A stretch of DNA of 64,000 bases from Clostridium sp. 12(A) (lineage in GTDB: Bacteria; Bacillota; Clostridia; Lachnospirales; Lachnospiraceae): positions 434,001 to 498,000 of the forward strand of contig JAGI01000002.1 in assembly GCA_000526575.1 (NCBI GenBank), in the 5' to 3' direction. Within the stretch, counting starts at the first letter, position 1. Every line of letters starts with the position of its first letter. Position numbers and translations under genes: made by a program. Positions 43,969 through 52,016 of this stretch are shown here, piece by piece. The notes beneath the pieces are model-generated. The model had not been told where the DNA came from, did not search any database, and saw only the letters and a program-made list of their open reading frames with translations.

Positions 43969-45366
43969 TTAGAAATTAAAGTATTTGATTGCGTTGTTAT
44001 AAGAAATTCCTTCGATGATTTCCTTTAATGCCTTCTGGTCATCTGGATATTCTCCGTTATCTACCCAGCCTCCGATTAATTCGCAAAGGATTCTGCGGAA
44101 GTATTCGTGTCTTGTGTAAGATAAGAAGCTTCTGGAGTCAGTAAGCATACCAATGAAATTGCCAAGGCAGCCAAGGTTTGCAAGTGAGGTCATCTGCTCG
44201 GTCATTCCTACCTTGTGATCGTTAAACCACCAGGCAGAACCCTGCTGAATTTTTCCAGGATACTCGCTCTGGAAGCAGCCAAGAATGGTTCCGATGGAAG
44301 CATTGTCGTTAGGGTTTAAGGAATAAAGAATGGTTTTCGGAATCTCGTTGGTAGCACTTAATGCATTTAAAAAGTCAGCCATCTGAGCGGATGGAGCATA
44401 GTTGTTGATGCAGTCAAAGCCGGTATCAGCACCAAGTTTTTCAAACATCATAGCGTTATTATCACGCTTACAGCCATAATGAAGCTGCATCACCCAACCC
44501 ATACGATTGTATTCCTTTGCTACGAATAACATAAATGCAGTTTTAAATTTCAGTTCTTCTTCTTTGGAAATGGCTTTTCCAGCAAGTCCTTTTGCAAAGA
44601 TTGCTTCCAGCTCAGCGTCGTCTGCCGGAACGTACATCACATATTCAAGAGCATGGTCAGATACAGAACAACCCTGGTTTTTAAAGAATTCCATACGGTT
44701 TTTAAGAGCAGCCTTTAAGGAAGAGAAATCTTTAATTTCCATTCCGCTGACCTCTGATAATTTTCCGATGTAGGAAGCGAAATCAGGCTTTTCTACGTTC
44801 ATTGCCTTGTCCGGTCTCCAGGCAGGAAGCACCTTTACGTCAAAAGAAGTATCTGCTGCGATCTTCTGATGCCATTCCAAGGAATCAGCTGGATCGTCGG
44901 TGGTGCAGATCAGAGTAACGTTGGACTGCTTAATGATATTACGTGCGCTCATGGAAGCCTCATGAAGCTTTTCGTTGCAGAGATTCCATACTTCTTCAGC
45001 AGTATCGCCATTTAAATAGCCGGTATAGCCAAAGTATCTCTGAAGTTCCAGATGACTCCAGTGATAGAGCGGGTTACCAATGAGCTTAGAAAGTGTCTCT
45101 GCCCATTTCTGAAATTTCTCACGATCGGAAGCATCACCGGTTATATATTTTTCATCCACACCGTTAGAGCGCATCTGACGCCATTTATAATGGTCGCCGC
45201 CTAACCAAACCTGAGTGATGTTGTCGAACTTGCGGTCTTCAAAAATCTCCTGAGGATTGATGTGGCAATGGTAGTCTACGATGGGCATATTCTTTGCATA
45301 GGTGTGGTAAAGTGATTTTGCGGAATCGGTAGACAGTAAGAAATCCTGGTCCATAAATTGTTTCAT
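43969..45366 (-). CDS. uxaC: Glucuronate isomerase UxaC
   Basis: Isomerises D-glucuronate to D-fructuronate (also galacturonate to tagaturonate), the first step of the hexuronate pathway. It has 465 residues, the normal UxaC length. The amidohydrolase-like metal motif is VDYHCHINP (about residues 30-38), and GNPLYHWSHLEL, QLHYGCKRDNN and LTDSRSFLSYTRHEYFRR are family hallmarks. It lies 27 bases after a LacI-family gene on the same strand, presumably one operon. Confidence 0.96.
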   Translation of the reverse strand: MKQFMDQDFLLSTDSAKSLYHTYAKNMPIVDYHCHINPQEIFEDRKFDNITQVWLGGDHYKWRQMRSNGVDEKYITGDASDREKFQKWAETLSKLIGNPLYHWSHLELQRYFGYTGYLNGDTAEEVWNLCNEKLHEASMSARNIIKQSNVTLICTTDDPADSLEWHQKIAADTSFDVKVLPAWRPDKAMNVEKPDFASYIGKLSEVSGMEIKDFSSLKAALKNRMEFFKNQGCSVSDHALEYVMYVPADDAELEAIFAKGLAGKAISKEEELKFKTAFMLFVAKEYNRMGWVMQLHYGCKRDNNAMMFEKLGADTGFDCINNYAPSAQMADFLNALSATNEIPKTILYSLNPNDNASIGTILGCFQSEYPGKIQQGSAWWFNDHKVGMTEQMTSLANLGCLGNFIGMLTDSRSFLSYTRHEYFRRILCELIGGWVDNGEYPDDQKALKEIIEGISYNNAIKYFNF

Positions 45367-45393
45367 GTTAGTGAGTCCTCCTTGTATATATGA

Positions 45394-46395
45394 TTAAAAA
45401 TTAGTAGTACCTCGTTTGATTAACTCCGAAGTTATAGTTGTCTTTGCCGGTACGTTTCCATTGTTCAACACCTTCATCAGGGTATGGACAGTGGTGGTGC
45501 AGATGGACTCCACTTTATTGTCCACAGAGGTGAGCTCTGGAGTCGTACATCTTGAAAGAATGGAGTTATTATAACCAATAATATTAATATCCTCAGGTAT
45601 TTTAAGTCCGGCCTGCTCTCCATATTTGACAGCACCCACGGCCAGAATATCTTCGGCTGCAAAGACAGCGTCAAAATGGATACCTTTTAAAGAGAGGAGC
45701 TTAAGATGCTCCATGGCGGAATCAATATCCTTTGGAGAAATAACCAGAAGTTCATCACGAATGGGCAGACCGGAATCAGTCAATGCCTTACGGTAACCGG
45801 AAAGCTTTAATAAATTGCTGTAAGAGTTTCCGGAATAAAGATAAAGTATGGAGGAACGTCCTGCCTTAATCAGTTTTGAGACAGCATCGTATACAGCAGC
45901 CTGGTCGTCACAGACAGTACTGTAAATCTGTTCCCCGTCAAGATGTCCGTTGACCAGCATAATCGGAATATCTTTGGCAGCCTCTAAAAGATAGGCATTG
46001 TCCTTTGCTTTTGCTTCTATATAATGGGAACCAGTGAGTATAATGGCATCCACCCGCTTGGAACATAGCAGTTCTAAGTATTTCTTCTTTGTTTCAGGCA
46101 AATAGCCGCTGCAGCAGAGAATGGAATCGTATCCGTTCTTTCTAAGCTCCTTTTCTAAGTAGGAGATGGCCTCTGCAAGCCATGGGTCAGAAGAGTCAGA
46201 ACACATGATTCCAATGGTCTTCATGGTATTAAGCCCCAGGCTCCTGGCGAATACATTAGGGGTATATCCCAGCTCATCCATAACAGCAAGTACCCGCATT
46301 CTGGTCTTTTCACTGACATTGGGATTTCCGTTGATAACTCGGGAAACGGTGGCGATCGAAACGTGGGCATGTTTGGAAACATCATAGATATTCAA
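45394..46395 (-). CDS. LacI family regulator of uxaC
   Basis: A 333-residue repressor with an N-terminal HTH (NIYDVSKHAHVSIATVSRVING) and a periplasmic-binding-like effector domain (about 60-330). I prefer TTG at 46395, with GGAGG nine bases upstream, to the GTG at 46404, which overlaps the ribosome site. First gene of an operon with uxaC. An imperfect palindrome at 46414-46427 may be its operator. The inducer is probably a hexuronate; this is inferred from the neighbour. Confidence 0.9.
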   Translation of the reverse strand: MNIYDVSKHAHVSIATVSRVINGNPNVSEKTRMRVLAVMDELGYTPNVFARSLGLNTMKTIGIMCSDSSDPWLAEAISYLEKELRKNGYDSILCCSGYLPETKKKYLELLCSKRVDAIILTGSHYIEAKAKDNAYLLEAAKDIPIMLVNGHLDGEQIYSTVCDDQAAVYDAVSKLIKAGRSSILYLYSGNSYSNLLKLSGYRKALTDSGLPIRDELLVISPKDIDSAMEHLKLLSLKGIHFDAVFAAEDILAVGAVKYGEQAGLKIPEDINIIGYNNSILSRCTTPELTSVDNKVESICTTTVHTLMKVLNNGNVPAKTTITSELIKRGTTNF

Positions 46396-46413
46396 AAGCA
46401 GCACCTCCGTAAT

Positions 46414-46427
46414 TGTAAGTATTTACA
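46414..46427. promoter_or_regulatory. Candidate operator of the LacI gene
   Basis: TGTAAGTATTTACA has 5-base inverted arms around GTAT. It matches the LacI/CcpA style only partly, since the central CG is missing. Confidence 0.35.
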
Positions 46428-46515
46428 TACCTCACTTATTATACCTAATTATGATAAATAATACAATCCCTGATTTATTTTTTTGTAGAAATATCTCAAT
46501 AAAAGTGGACTATAA

Positions 46516-46529
46516 TGTAAATGCTTTCA
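46516..46529. promoter_or_regulatory. Candidate catabolite-responsive element (cre)
   Basis: TGTAAATGCTTTCA matches the CcpA cre consensus TGWAANCGNTNWCA at all fixed positions but one. It lies between the divergent LacI-uxaC and IclR units, next to TATAAT. Confidence 0.5.
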
Positions 46530-46534
46530 AAATC

Positions 46535-46585
46535 TTCGTATATACGAAAATTGACTTGCATTTTTTTGTTTTTCAGGAGTATACT
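46535..46585 (+). promoter_or_regulatory. IclR gene promoter with palindromic operator
   Basis: TTCGTATATACGAA, a perfect 14-base palindrome, at 46535-46548, just upstream of TTGCAT (46556-46561), an 18-base spacer and TATACT (46580-46585). The same palindrome lies in the leader of the KDPG aldolase gene. Confidence 0.7.
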
Positions 46586-46609
46586 AAGAAGTAGAAACGG
46601 AGGCAAGCC

Positions 46610-47371
46610 ATGAAACTCAATCGGACCACTCAAAGAACAGTGGATATTTTAAAACTTATTTCCCGGTCACCGGAAGGTGCCACATTAGATGATCTCTGTG
46701 AAAAGCTGGATCTGCCAAAAACAAGCGCCTATGATATTGTTACTACCTTAGCAGAGATGGGTATGGTAAATGTAAAGCGGGGGCAGAAGCAGAATTACAC
46801 CATAGGCTTAATGTCTTACCGGATTGGAGTCAATTATACGAATAATCTTAATTTTATAGGCACCATTGAACCGATTCTTAAGGCATTTGCAAAAGAAGTG
46901 GGGAAAACAGTCTTCTTCGGAGTACCTTCCGATCATCATGTCGTGTACATATGTAAATTTGAGCCGGAAAATCCGATCATCACCACAGCAACTGTGGGAT
47001 CAAAGAATCCTATGTACTGTACCTCTCTTGGAAAAGTCATTCTTGCTTACAGCGAGGATGAAAAAAGGGAACAGATGATCAGCCGGATTAAATTCACCCA
47101 ATTTACTGAGCGCACCATAAAGGACAGAGACCAGCTCCTTAAAGAACTTGAAGAAGTGAGGGAGAGGGGATATGCCTTTGACGCAAGAGAGATGGAAGAG
47201 CATATGCAGTGCGTTGGCGCTCCGGTTTTTGACAGGGACGGCAATGTGCTGGGAGCGATTAGTATGTCCACCCTTTATAAGCCTGTGGAGGATTATGAAG
47301 CACTTGGAAAACTGATTTCCCAAAAGGCAATGGAGGTTTCCAGGTTATTAGGATATCTTGGAAAAATATGA
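46610..47371 (+). CDS. IclR family regulator (KdgR-like)
   Basis: A 253-residue regulator: N-terminal winged helix (about residues 5-60, GATLDDLCEKLDLPKTSAYDIVTTL) and C-terminal effector domain (about 75-250, HHVVYICKFEPENP, MYCTSLGKVILAYS, REMEEHMQCVGAPVFD). Members beside KDG/KDPG genes are usually KdgR, a repressor released by 2-keto-3-deoxygluconate. Two identical palindromes before its own gene and before KDPG aldolase support autoregulation and control of the kdg genes. Confidence 0.9.
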   Translation: MKLNRTTQRTVDILKLISRSPEGATLDDLCEKLDLPKTSAYDIVTTLAEMGMVNVKRGQKQNYTIGLMSYRIGVNYTNNLNFIGTIEPILKAFAKEVGKTVFFGVPSDHHVVYICKFEPENPIITTATVGSKNPMYCTSLGKVILAYSEDEKREQMISRIKFTQFTERTIKDRDQLLKELEEVRERGYAFDAREMEEHMQCVGAPVFDRDGNVLGAISMSTLYKPVEDYEALGKLISQKAMEVSRLLGYLGKI

Positions 47372-47381
47372 GGAATACCTG

Positions 47382-47410
47382 TTGACAAAATCAGTAGAAA
47401 CGATTAATAT
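47382..47410 (+). promoter_or_regulatory. Promoter of the KDPG aldolase-KDG kinase operon
   Basis: TTGACA (47382-47387), 17-base spacer, TAATAT (47405-47410), a strong sigma-A promoter. Confidence 0.75.
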
Positions 47411-47441
47411 TCAAGTATAAGAATCGTAAATATGAAGTTGT

Positions 47442-47455
47442 TTCGTATATACGAA
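47442..47455. promoter_or_regulatory. Second IclR/KdgR-type operator
   Basis: TTCGTATATACGAA, identical to the site before the IclR gene, placed about 25 bases into the predicted transcript, where a bound repressor would block transcription. Confidence 0.7.
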
Positions 47456-47480
47456 TTAAGAGAAGGAGAGAGCAAGAATC

Positions 47481-48131
47481 ATGAAAAAAGAACAGGTTTT
47501 ATCTAAGATGAAAAAAGACTGCCTCGTAGCTGTTGTTCGTGCTAAGAACTTGGAGCAGGGTGAAAAAGTAGTTGACGCAATCATCGCAGGCGGTATTAAC
47601 TTTATTGAGATCACTATGACTATGGATGAAGGAAATCCAATCGAATTCATCGCAAAAATGTCTGAAAAATATAAGAGTAATGAGGATGTTGTCATTGGCG
47701 CAGGTACTGTACTTGATCCTGAGACAGCAAGAGCAGCAATCCTTGCAGGTGCAAACTACGTAGTAAGCCCTGGCTTAAACGTAGATACAATCAAACTTTG
47801 CAACCGTTACAGAGTACCAATGCTTCCAGGCGTTATGACACCAACCGAAGCAATCACAGCATTAGAAGCTGGTTGTGACATCATCAAGATCTTCCCAGGC
47901 AATATCATGGGACCATCTGCAATCAGTTCCTTCAAAGGACCTCTTCCACAGGGTGATTTCATGCCATCCGGTGGTGTTGATGTTGATAACGTTGACAAAT
48001 GGATCAAAGCTGGCGCATATGCAGTTGGTACAGGCAGCAGTTTAACACAGGGCGCTAAAACAGGCGATTTCGCAGCAATTACCGCTAAGGCAAAAGAATT
48101 TGTTGAAGCAGTAGCAGCAGCACGCAAATAA
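47481..48131 (+). CDS. kdgA: KDPG aldolase
   Basis: Cleaves 2-keto-3-deoxy-6-phosphogluconate to pyruvate and glyceraldehyde-3-phosphate. It has 216 residues. Family elements: VAVVRAKN, FIEITMTMDEG with the catalytic Glu, GAGTVLDPE, the Schiff-base Lys in CDIIKIFPGN, and a final PSGGVDVDNV phosphate loop. The ribosome site AAGGAGAG is strong, and codon use suggests high expression. First gene of an operon with kdgK. Confidence 0.95.
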   Translation: MKKEQVLSKMKKDCLVAVVRAKNLEQGEKVVDAIIAGGINFIEITMTMDEGNPIEFIAKMSEKYKSNEDVVIGAGTVLDPETARAAILAGANYVVSPGLNVDTIKLCNRYRVPMLPGVMTPTEAITALEAGCDIIKIFPGNIMGPSAISSFKGPLPQGDFMPSGGVDVDNVDKWIKAGAYAVGTGSSLTQGAKTGDFAAITAKAKEFVEAVAAARK

Positions 48132-48165
48132 TTAAAACTAACTTAAGAATTAAGGAGAGTACAAA

Positions 48166-49197
48166 ATGGCAAAGATCGTAACCATGGGCGAGATCATGTT
48201 AAGATTATCTACCCCGAACAATGAAAAATTTATTCAGGCAGATGAGTTTGATGTAAACTACGGCGGCGGAGAAGCTAACGTAGCAGTTTCTTTAGCAAAT
48301 TACGGACATGAAGCTGAGTTTGTATCTGCTGTACCGAAAAATCCAATCGGTGAGTGTGCAGTTGCAGCGCTTAGAAAATATAATGTAGGAACAAAGCACA
48401 TTGCAAGAGGCGGAGAAAGACTTGGTATCTATTTCTTAGAGACAGGTTCTGCTATGAGAGCTTCTACTGTTGTTTATGATAGAGCACATTCCTCTATTTC
48501 TACTGCAAAAGCTTCTGATTTCAACTTTGATGAGATCTTTGAAGGCGCTGACTGGTTTCACTTTACCGGAATTACACCAGCAGTAAGTGACGGCGCAGCA
48601 GAGCTTACTGAGGCTGCCTTAAAGGCAGCTAAGGCTCACGGCGTAACAGTTTCTGTTGACTTAAACTTCCGTAAGAAATTATGGTCTTCTGAAAAAGCTC
48701 AGAAGGTTATGACAAACTTAATGCAGTACGTTGATGTTTGTATCGGTAATGAAGAGGATGCGGAAAAGGTTCTTGGATTTAAGCCAGGCAACACTGATGT
48801 AACCAGCGGAGAGCTTGAGTTACAGGGCTATGTAGATATCTTCAATCAGATGATCGACAAGTTCGGCTTTAAGTATGTAGTAAGCTCCTTACGTGAGAGC
48901 CGCTCTGCATCTGACAATGGATGGTCAGCTTGTATCATGGATGGTGCAACTCGTGAGTTCTATCACTCCAGAAAATATCATGTAACACCAATCGTAGACC
49001 GTGTAGGCGGCGGAGATTCCTTCGCAGCAGGCGTAATCTGCGGAATGGTAGATAAAAAAGACTTCAAGGGTGCTCTTGAATATGCAGTAGCAGCTTCTGC
49101 ATTAAAGCACACAATTCCTGGAGACTTTAACCTGGTTACAAGAGAAGATGTTGAGACTCTGGCAGGCGGAGACGGATCAGGACGCGTTCAGAGATAA
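48166..49197 (+). CDS. kdgK: 2-keto-3-deoxygluconate kinase (PfkB family)
   Basis: Phosphorylates KDG with ATP for the aldolase encoded upstream. It has 343 residues. PfkB signatures: FDVNYGGGEANVAVSLANYG near the N-terminus, VDLNFRKKLW in the middle, and the catalytic Asp motif VDRVGGGDSFAAGVICG near the C-terminus. Ribosome site AAGGAGAG, 34 bases after the aldolase. A terminator follows, separating it from a second PfkB gene. Confidence 0.93.
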   Translation: MAKIVTMGEIMLRLSTPNNEKFIQADEFDVNYGGGEANVAVSLANYGHEAEFVSAVPKNPIGECAVAALRKYNVGTKHIARGGERLGIYFLETGSAMRASTVVYDRAHSSISTAKASDFNFDEIFEGADWFHFTGITPAVSDGAAELTEAALKAAKAHGVTVSVDLNFRKKLWSSEKAQKVMTNLMQYVDVCIGNEEDAEKVLGFKPGNTDVTSGELELQGYVDIFNQMIDKFGFKYVVSSLRESRSASDNGWSACIMDGATREFYHSRKYHVTPIVDRVGGGDSFAAGVICGMVDKKDFKGALEYAVAASALKHTIPGDFNLVTREDVETLAGGDGSGRVQR

Positions 49198-49241
49198 TGA
49201 TCGGAACGGATTCCTGCCATTAAAAAGGGATAAAAGACATC

Positions 49242-49272
49242 GGGGGTCATGTAGAATGACCCCCTTTTTTAA
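49242..49272 (+). terminator. Terminator between the two PfkB kinase genes
   Basis: GGGGGTCAT (49242-49250) pairs with ATGACCCCC (49256-49264), followed by TTTTTT. Confidence 0.9.
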
Positions 49273-49294
49273 AACTTATGGAGGAAATATCAGT

Positions 49295-50320
49295 ATGAGC
49301 GACAGACCATTTGATTTATTAACCCTTGGTGAATTGCTTTTGCGTCTGTCTCCGGCAGGCGTGGAGAGGCTTGTCAGAGGCGATTCCTTTCAGAAACAGG
49401 TTGGGGGAGCGGAGTTGAACGTTGCAGTAGGTGCTGCTCTTTTAGGACTTCATACCGGATTGGTTACCCAGCTTCCAGCTCATGATATGGGAAAGTTTGC
49501 AAAGAATAAAGTCCGTTCCTATGGAATCAGTGATGATTATTTTGTATATGATCAGAGTTCCAACGCAAGGCTGGGGCTTTATTATTATGAGTATGGGGCT
49601 TATCCAAGAAAACCAAAGGTTGTTTATGACAGAAAAAACAGTTCCTTTGTCTATATTAATGAGGATTCATTTCCTGACGAAATGTATAAGGCAACTACCT
49701 GCTTTCATACTACGGGCATTACCCTTGCCCTTTGTGAGAATACCAGGAAGACTGCCATTGATATGATCCGTAAATTTAAGGAATCAGGAACAATCATTTC
49801 CTTTGATGTAAATTTCCGTGGAAATTTATGGACCGGTGAGGAGGCGAAAGCCTGCATAGAGGAGATTCTCCCTTATGTGGATATATTCTTCTGCTCGGAA
49901 GATACGGCAAGACTGACCTTTAAAAAAGAGGGAACGGTCAAAGAGATGATGAAGAGCTTTACAAAGGATTATCCTATTTCCATTGTAGCATCTACTCAAA
50001 GAATCGTACATAGCCCCAAGAGTCATACCTTTGGGTCTGTTATATATGATGCTTCGAGAGATGAATACTATGAAGAGGAACCATACCACAACATTGATGT
50101 AGTTGACCGAATTGGAAGCGGAGATGCTTATATTGCAGGAGCTTTATATGGCCTTTTAAGCAGTGGTGGAGACTGTATGAAGGCAGTTCAGTATGGCAAT
50201 GCCACAGCAGCCTTAAAGAATACCATACCAGGTGATCTGCCTACCTCAGATTTAAGCGAAGTAAATACGGTTATCCGGGAACACAATGATAAAGGGCCTC
50301 AGAGCGAAATGAGCCGATAA
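49295..50320 (+). CDS. Second PfkB sugar kinase, KDG-kinase-like
   Basis: A 341-residue paralogue of the preceding kinase, recognisable by GELLLRLSP, KQVGGAELNVAVGAALLG, FDVNFRGNLW and the catalytic VDRIGSGDAYIAG. The true start is ATG 49295 with GGAGG upstream; the longer frame runs back through the terminator. It could be a second KDG kinase with another substrate preference. It has no promoter of its own that I can identify in the 22 bases after the terminator, so it may be expressed by read-through. Confidence 0.85.
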   Translation: MSDRPFDLLTLGELLLRLSPAGVERLVRGDSFQKQVGGAELNVAVGAALLGLHTGLVTQLPAHDMGKFAKNKVRSYGISDDYFVYDQSSNARLGLYYYEYGAYPRKPKVVYDRKNSSFVYINEDSFPDEMYKATTCFHTTGITLALCENTRKTAIDMIRKFKESGTIISFDVNFRGNLWTGEEAKACIEEILPYVDIFFCSEDTARLTFKKEGTVKEMMKSFTKDYPISIVASTQRIVHSPKSHTFGSVIYDASRDEYYEEEPYHNIDVVDRIGSGDAYIAGALYGLLSSGGDCMKAVQYGNATAALKNTIPGDLPTSDLSEVNTVIREHNDKGPQSEMSR

Positions 50321-50335
50321 GATAGTAATACCATG

Positions 50336-50378
50336 AAACAGGCGGAGAAGAGTTTTTAGACTCTTACCCGCCTGTTTT
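50336..50378 (+). terminator. Terminator after the second kinase
   Basis: AAACAGGCGG pairs with CCGCCTGTTT with an inner AAGAGT/ACTCTT stem, followed by TG. Confidence 0.88.
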
Positions 50379-50463
50379 GTGGTATTCAGAATAATTGTTT
50401 CATGAAAGGACGTGTTTTATAAGGGCAAGTGAGACTATGGACTTATTGATTTTGCCTGTGCTA

Positions 50464-50477
50464 TTTAAACCTTTAAA
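50464..50477. promoter_or_regulatory. LacI-type operator, copy 1 (imperfect)
   Basis: TTTAAACCTTTAAA differs from the perfect site at 50597 at one position of the central CG. It lies 49 bases before the -35 element. Confidence 0.5.
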
Positions 50478-50525
50478 TTAATAAGGTATAATTGAAAAGA
50501 TTTGCGATCAAATAATAATACATAA

Positions 50526-50554
50526 TTGACAAAATATGGATAATATAATATAGT
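50526..50554 (+). promoter_or_regulatory. Promoter of the arabinoside ABC operon
   Basis: TTGACA (50526-50531), 17-base spacer, TATAGT (50549-50554); TATAAT at 50544 is an alternative -10 with poor spacing. Confidence 0.6.
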
Positions 50555-50596
50555 GATACTAGATAAAATGTTCAACAAATATCATATAAATATCAA

Positions 50597-50610
50597 TTTA
50601 AACGTTTAAA
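50597..50610. promoter_or_regulatory. LacI-type operator, copy 2 (perfect)
   Basis: TTTAAACGTTTAAA is a perfect 14-base palindrome with the central CG typical of LacI-family sites, in the transcribed leader. Confidence 0.7.
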
Positions 50611-50668
50611 CTATAAAAATCCGCTGAAAGAATCACAATTCTCTTTCGGCGAATTTAAAACCTGTCAG

Positions 50669-50682
50669 TTTAAACGATTAAA
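50669..50682. promoter_or_regulatory. LacI-type operator, copy 3 (imperfect)
   Basis: TTTAAACGATTAAA, one mismatch from copy 2, just before the ribosome site. Between copies 2 and 3 (about 50625-50655) an imperfect hairpin, CCGCTGAAAGAAT with ATTCTCTTTCGGCG, can form in the leader. Confidence 0.55.
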
Positions 50683-50710
50683 TAAAAATTAATTTTTGGA
50701 GGACAGATGA

Positions 50711-51994
50711 ATGAGAAGGAAGAAATTATGGGGACGTATTTTTCTGGCAGCGGCAATCGTGGGGGTATTGGCCGGATGCAGCTCAAAAGTAGGGGAAACG
50801 ACTGGGGCATCATCAGTAGAAAAAACGAAAAAAGAGGAAGGACAGAAGGTTACCATAGCAGTATGGAATGAACCGAATAAGGATGAGGCGCTGAATATGT
50901 ATGCGCAGGCGGAAAAAGCAACTGGAATTAAGGTGGAAGTGACGGTGATTCCGGAAAGTGATTATTCTTCTAAGTTAAACCAGATGGTTTCCACAGGCGA
51001 TGATTCCGCTGATATCTATGTAATCTGGGAGAATGATATTGCCAATTTTGCCAAGGCAGGAGGCATCATTCCCATGGACGATTACTTAAAGAGCTCTTCG
51101 ATTCAGACCGGAGATTTTATTGATGCGGTATCTTCCTTATCAGCGGGGCTTGGGGGAACCTACGGTCTGCCATGGTGTGCGGCAACAGAGCTTCTTTTCT
51201 ATAACAAAGATATGTTTGATGCAGCCGGGATTCCATACCCGGGAAATGACTGGTCCTATGAAGATTATAAGTCCGCAGCAGAAAAACTGACGAAAAAGAA
51301 GGCTGACGGCACCACAGAGCAATATGGCTCTGCACTTCCCAATACACAGACCTGGTGGGCCGGAATCGGAGGGGCAGGAGATAAGGTATACGATCCTTCC
51401 AAGGGAGAGATGGTAATTGGAGACGGAGCAGTCTCCTTTGTCACAGACGTGGCGGCTATGACAAAGAACGGAATCATGCCAGAACCTTCTTCTGATACAG
51501 CAGATATATTTGCCTCAGGGAAAGCCGCTATGAGCTGGCAGGGAAGCTGGAATATAGGAACCTATGGCAGCAGCCTTTCCTTTCAGTGGGATATTGCAAC
51601 CATACCAACGGATCAGGTAAAATACAATACTCTTCATACCGGCTTTTACAGCATTAATTCAAAGAGCAAAAACAAGGATGCAGCATTCCGGGTGATTGAA
51701 TATCTTATGGGGGAAGAGGGACAGACCATTAACTCAAAGGCCAGCGGCAATCCTTCTGCCATCAAGTCCATTGCAGAAAAGGGGGCTTGGAAGGTGGAGA
51801 GCGCTTCCTCTGTAAAAAACTGGGAAGCCATGACCGATTCTTTAGAGGCTGGAGTATTTGGATATACCTGTCTTCCGTCTGGAGTAACCAATAATGCAAT
51901 CAGTGAATTTAATGCAGCAGTTCTGGGACAGAAAACTCCAGAAGAGGCAGTAAAAAAAGCGGATGCCTATGCACGGGAAACCATTGGTTACTAG
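50711..51994 (+). CDS. Sugar ABC transporter substrate-binding lipoprotein
   Basis: A 427-residue extracellular solute-binding protein of the family 1 type. The N-terminus is a lipoprotein signal (MRRKKLWGRIFLAAAIVGVL then AGC, Cys 23). The mature domain includes VTIAVWNEPNKDEALNMY, NQMVSTGDDSADIYVIWENDIANF and YGLPWCAATELLFYNKDMF, typical of oligosaccharide binders. Leads the operon with two permeases, a LacI regulator and a GH127 enzyme, so an arabinose-containing oligosaccharide is a reasonable ligand. Confidence 0.92.
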   Translation: MRRKKLWGRIFLAAAIVGVLAGCSSKVGETTGASSVEKTKKEEGQKVTIAVWNEPNKDEALNMYAQAEKATGIKVEVTVIPESDYSSKLNQMVSTGDDSADIYVIWENDIANFAKAGGIIPMDDYLKSSSIQTGDFIDAVSSLSAGLGGTYGLPWCAATELLFYNKDMFDAAGIPYPGNDWSYEDYKSAAEKLTKKKADGTTEQYGSALPNTQTWWAGIGGAGDKVYDPSKGEMVIGDGAVSFVTDVAAMTKNGIMPEPSSDTADIFASGKAAMSWQGSWNIGTYGSSLSFQWDIATIPTDQVKYNTLHTGFYSINSKSKNKDAAFRVIEYLMGEEGQTINSKASGNPSAIKSIAEKGAWKVESASSVKNWEAMTDSLEAGVFGYTCLPSGVTNNAISEFNAAVLGQKTPEEAVKKADAYARETIGY

Positions 51995-52016
51995 TATGGG
52001 AGGTAAGTGATAGAAC

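Noticed and set aside
49148-49294. 49-codon extension of the second PfkB kinase
   Set aside because: Runs backward through a terminator and into kdgK; ATG 49295 with GGAGG fits the family start.
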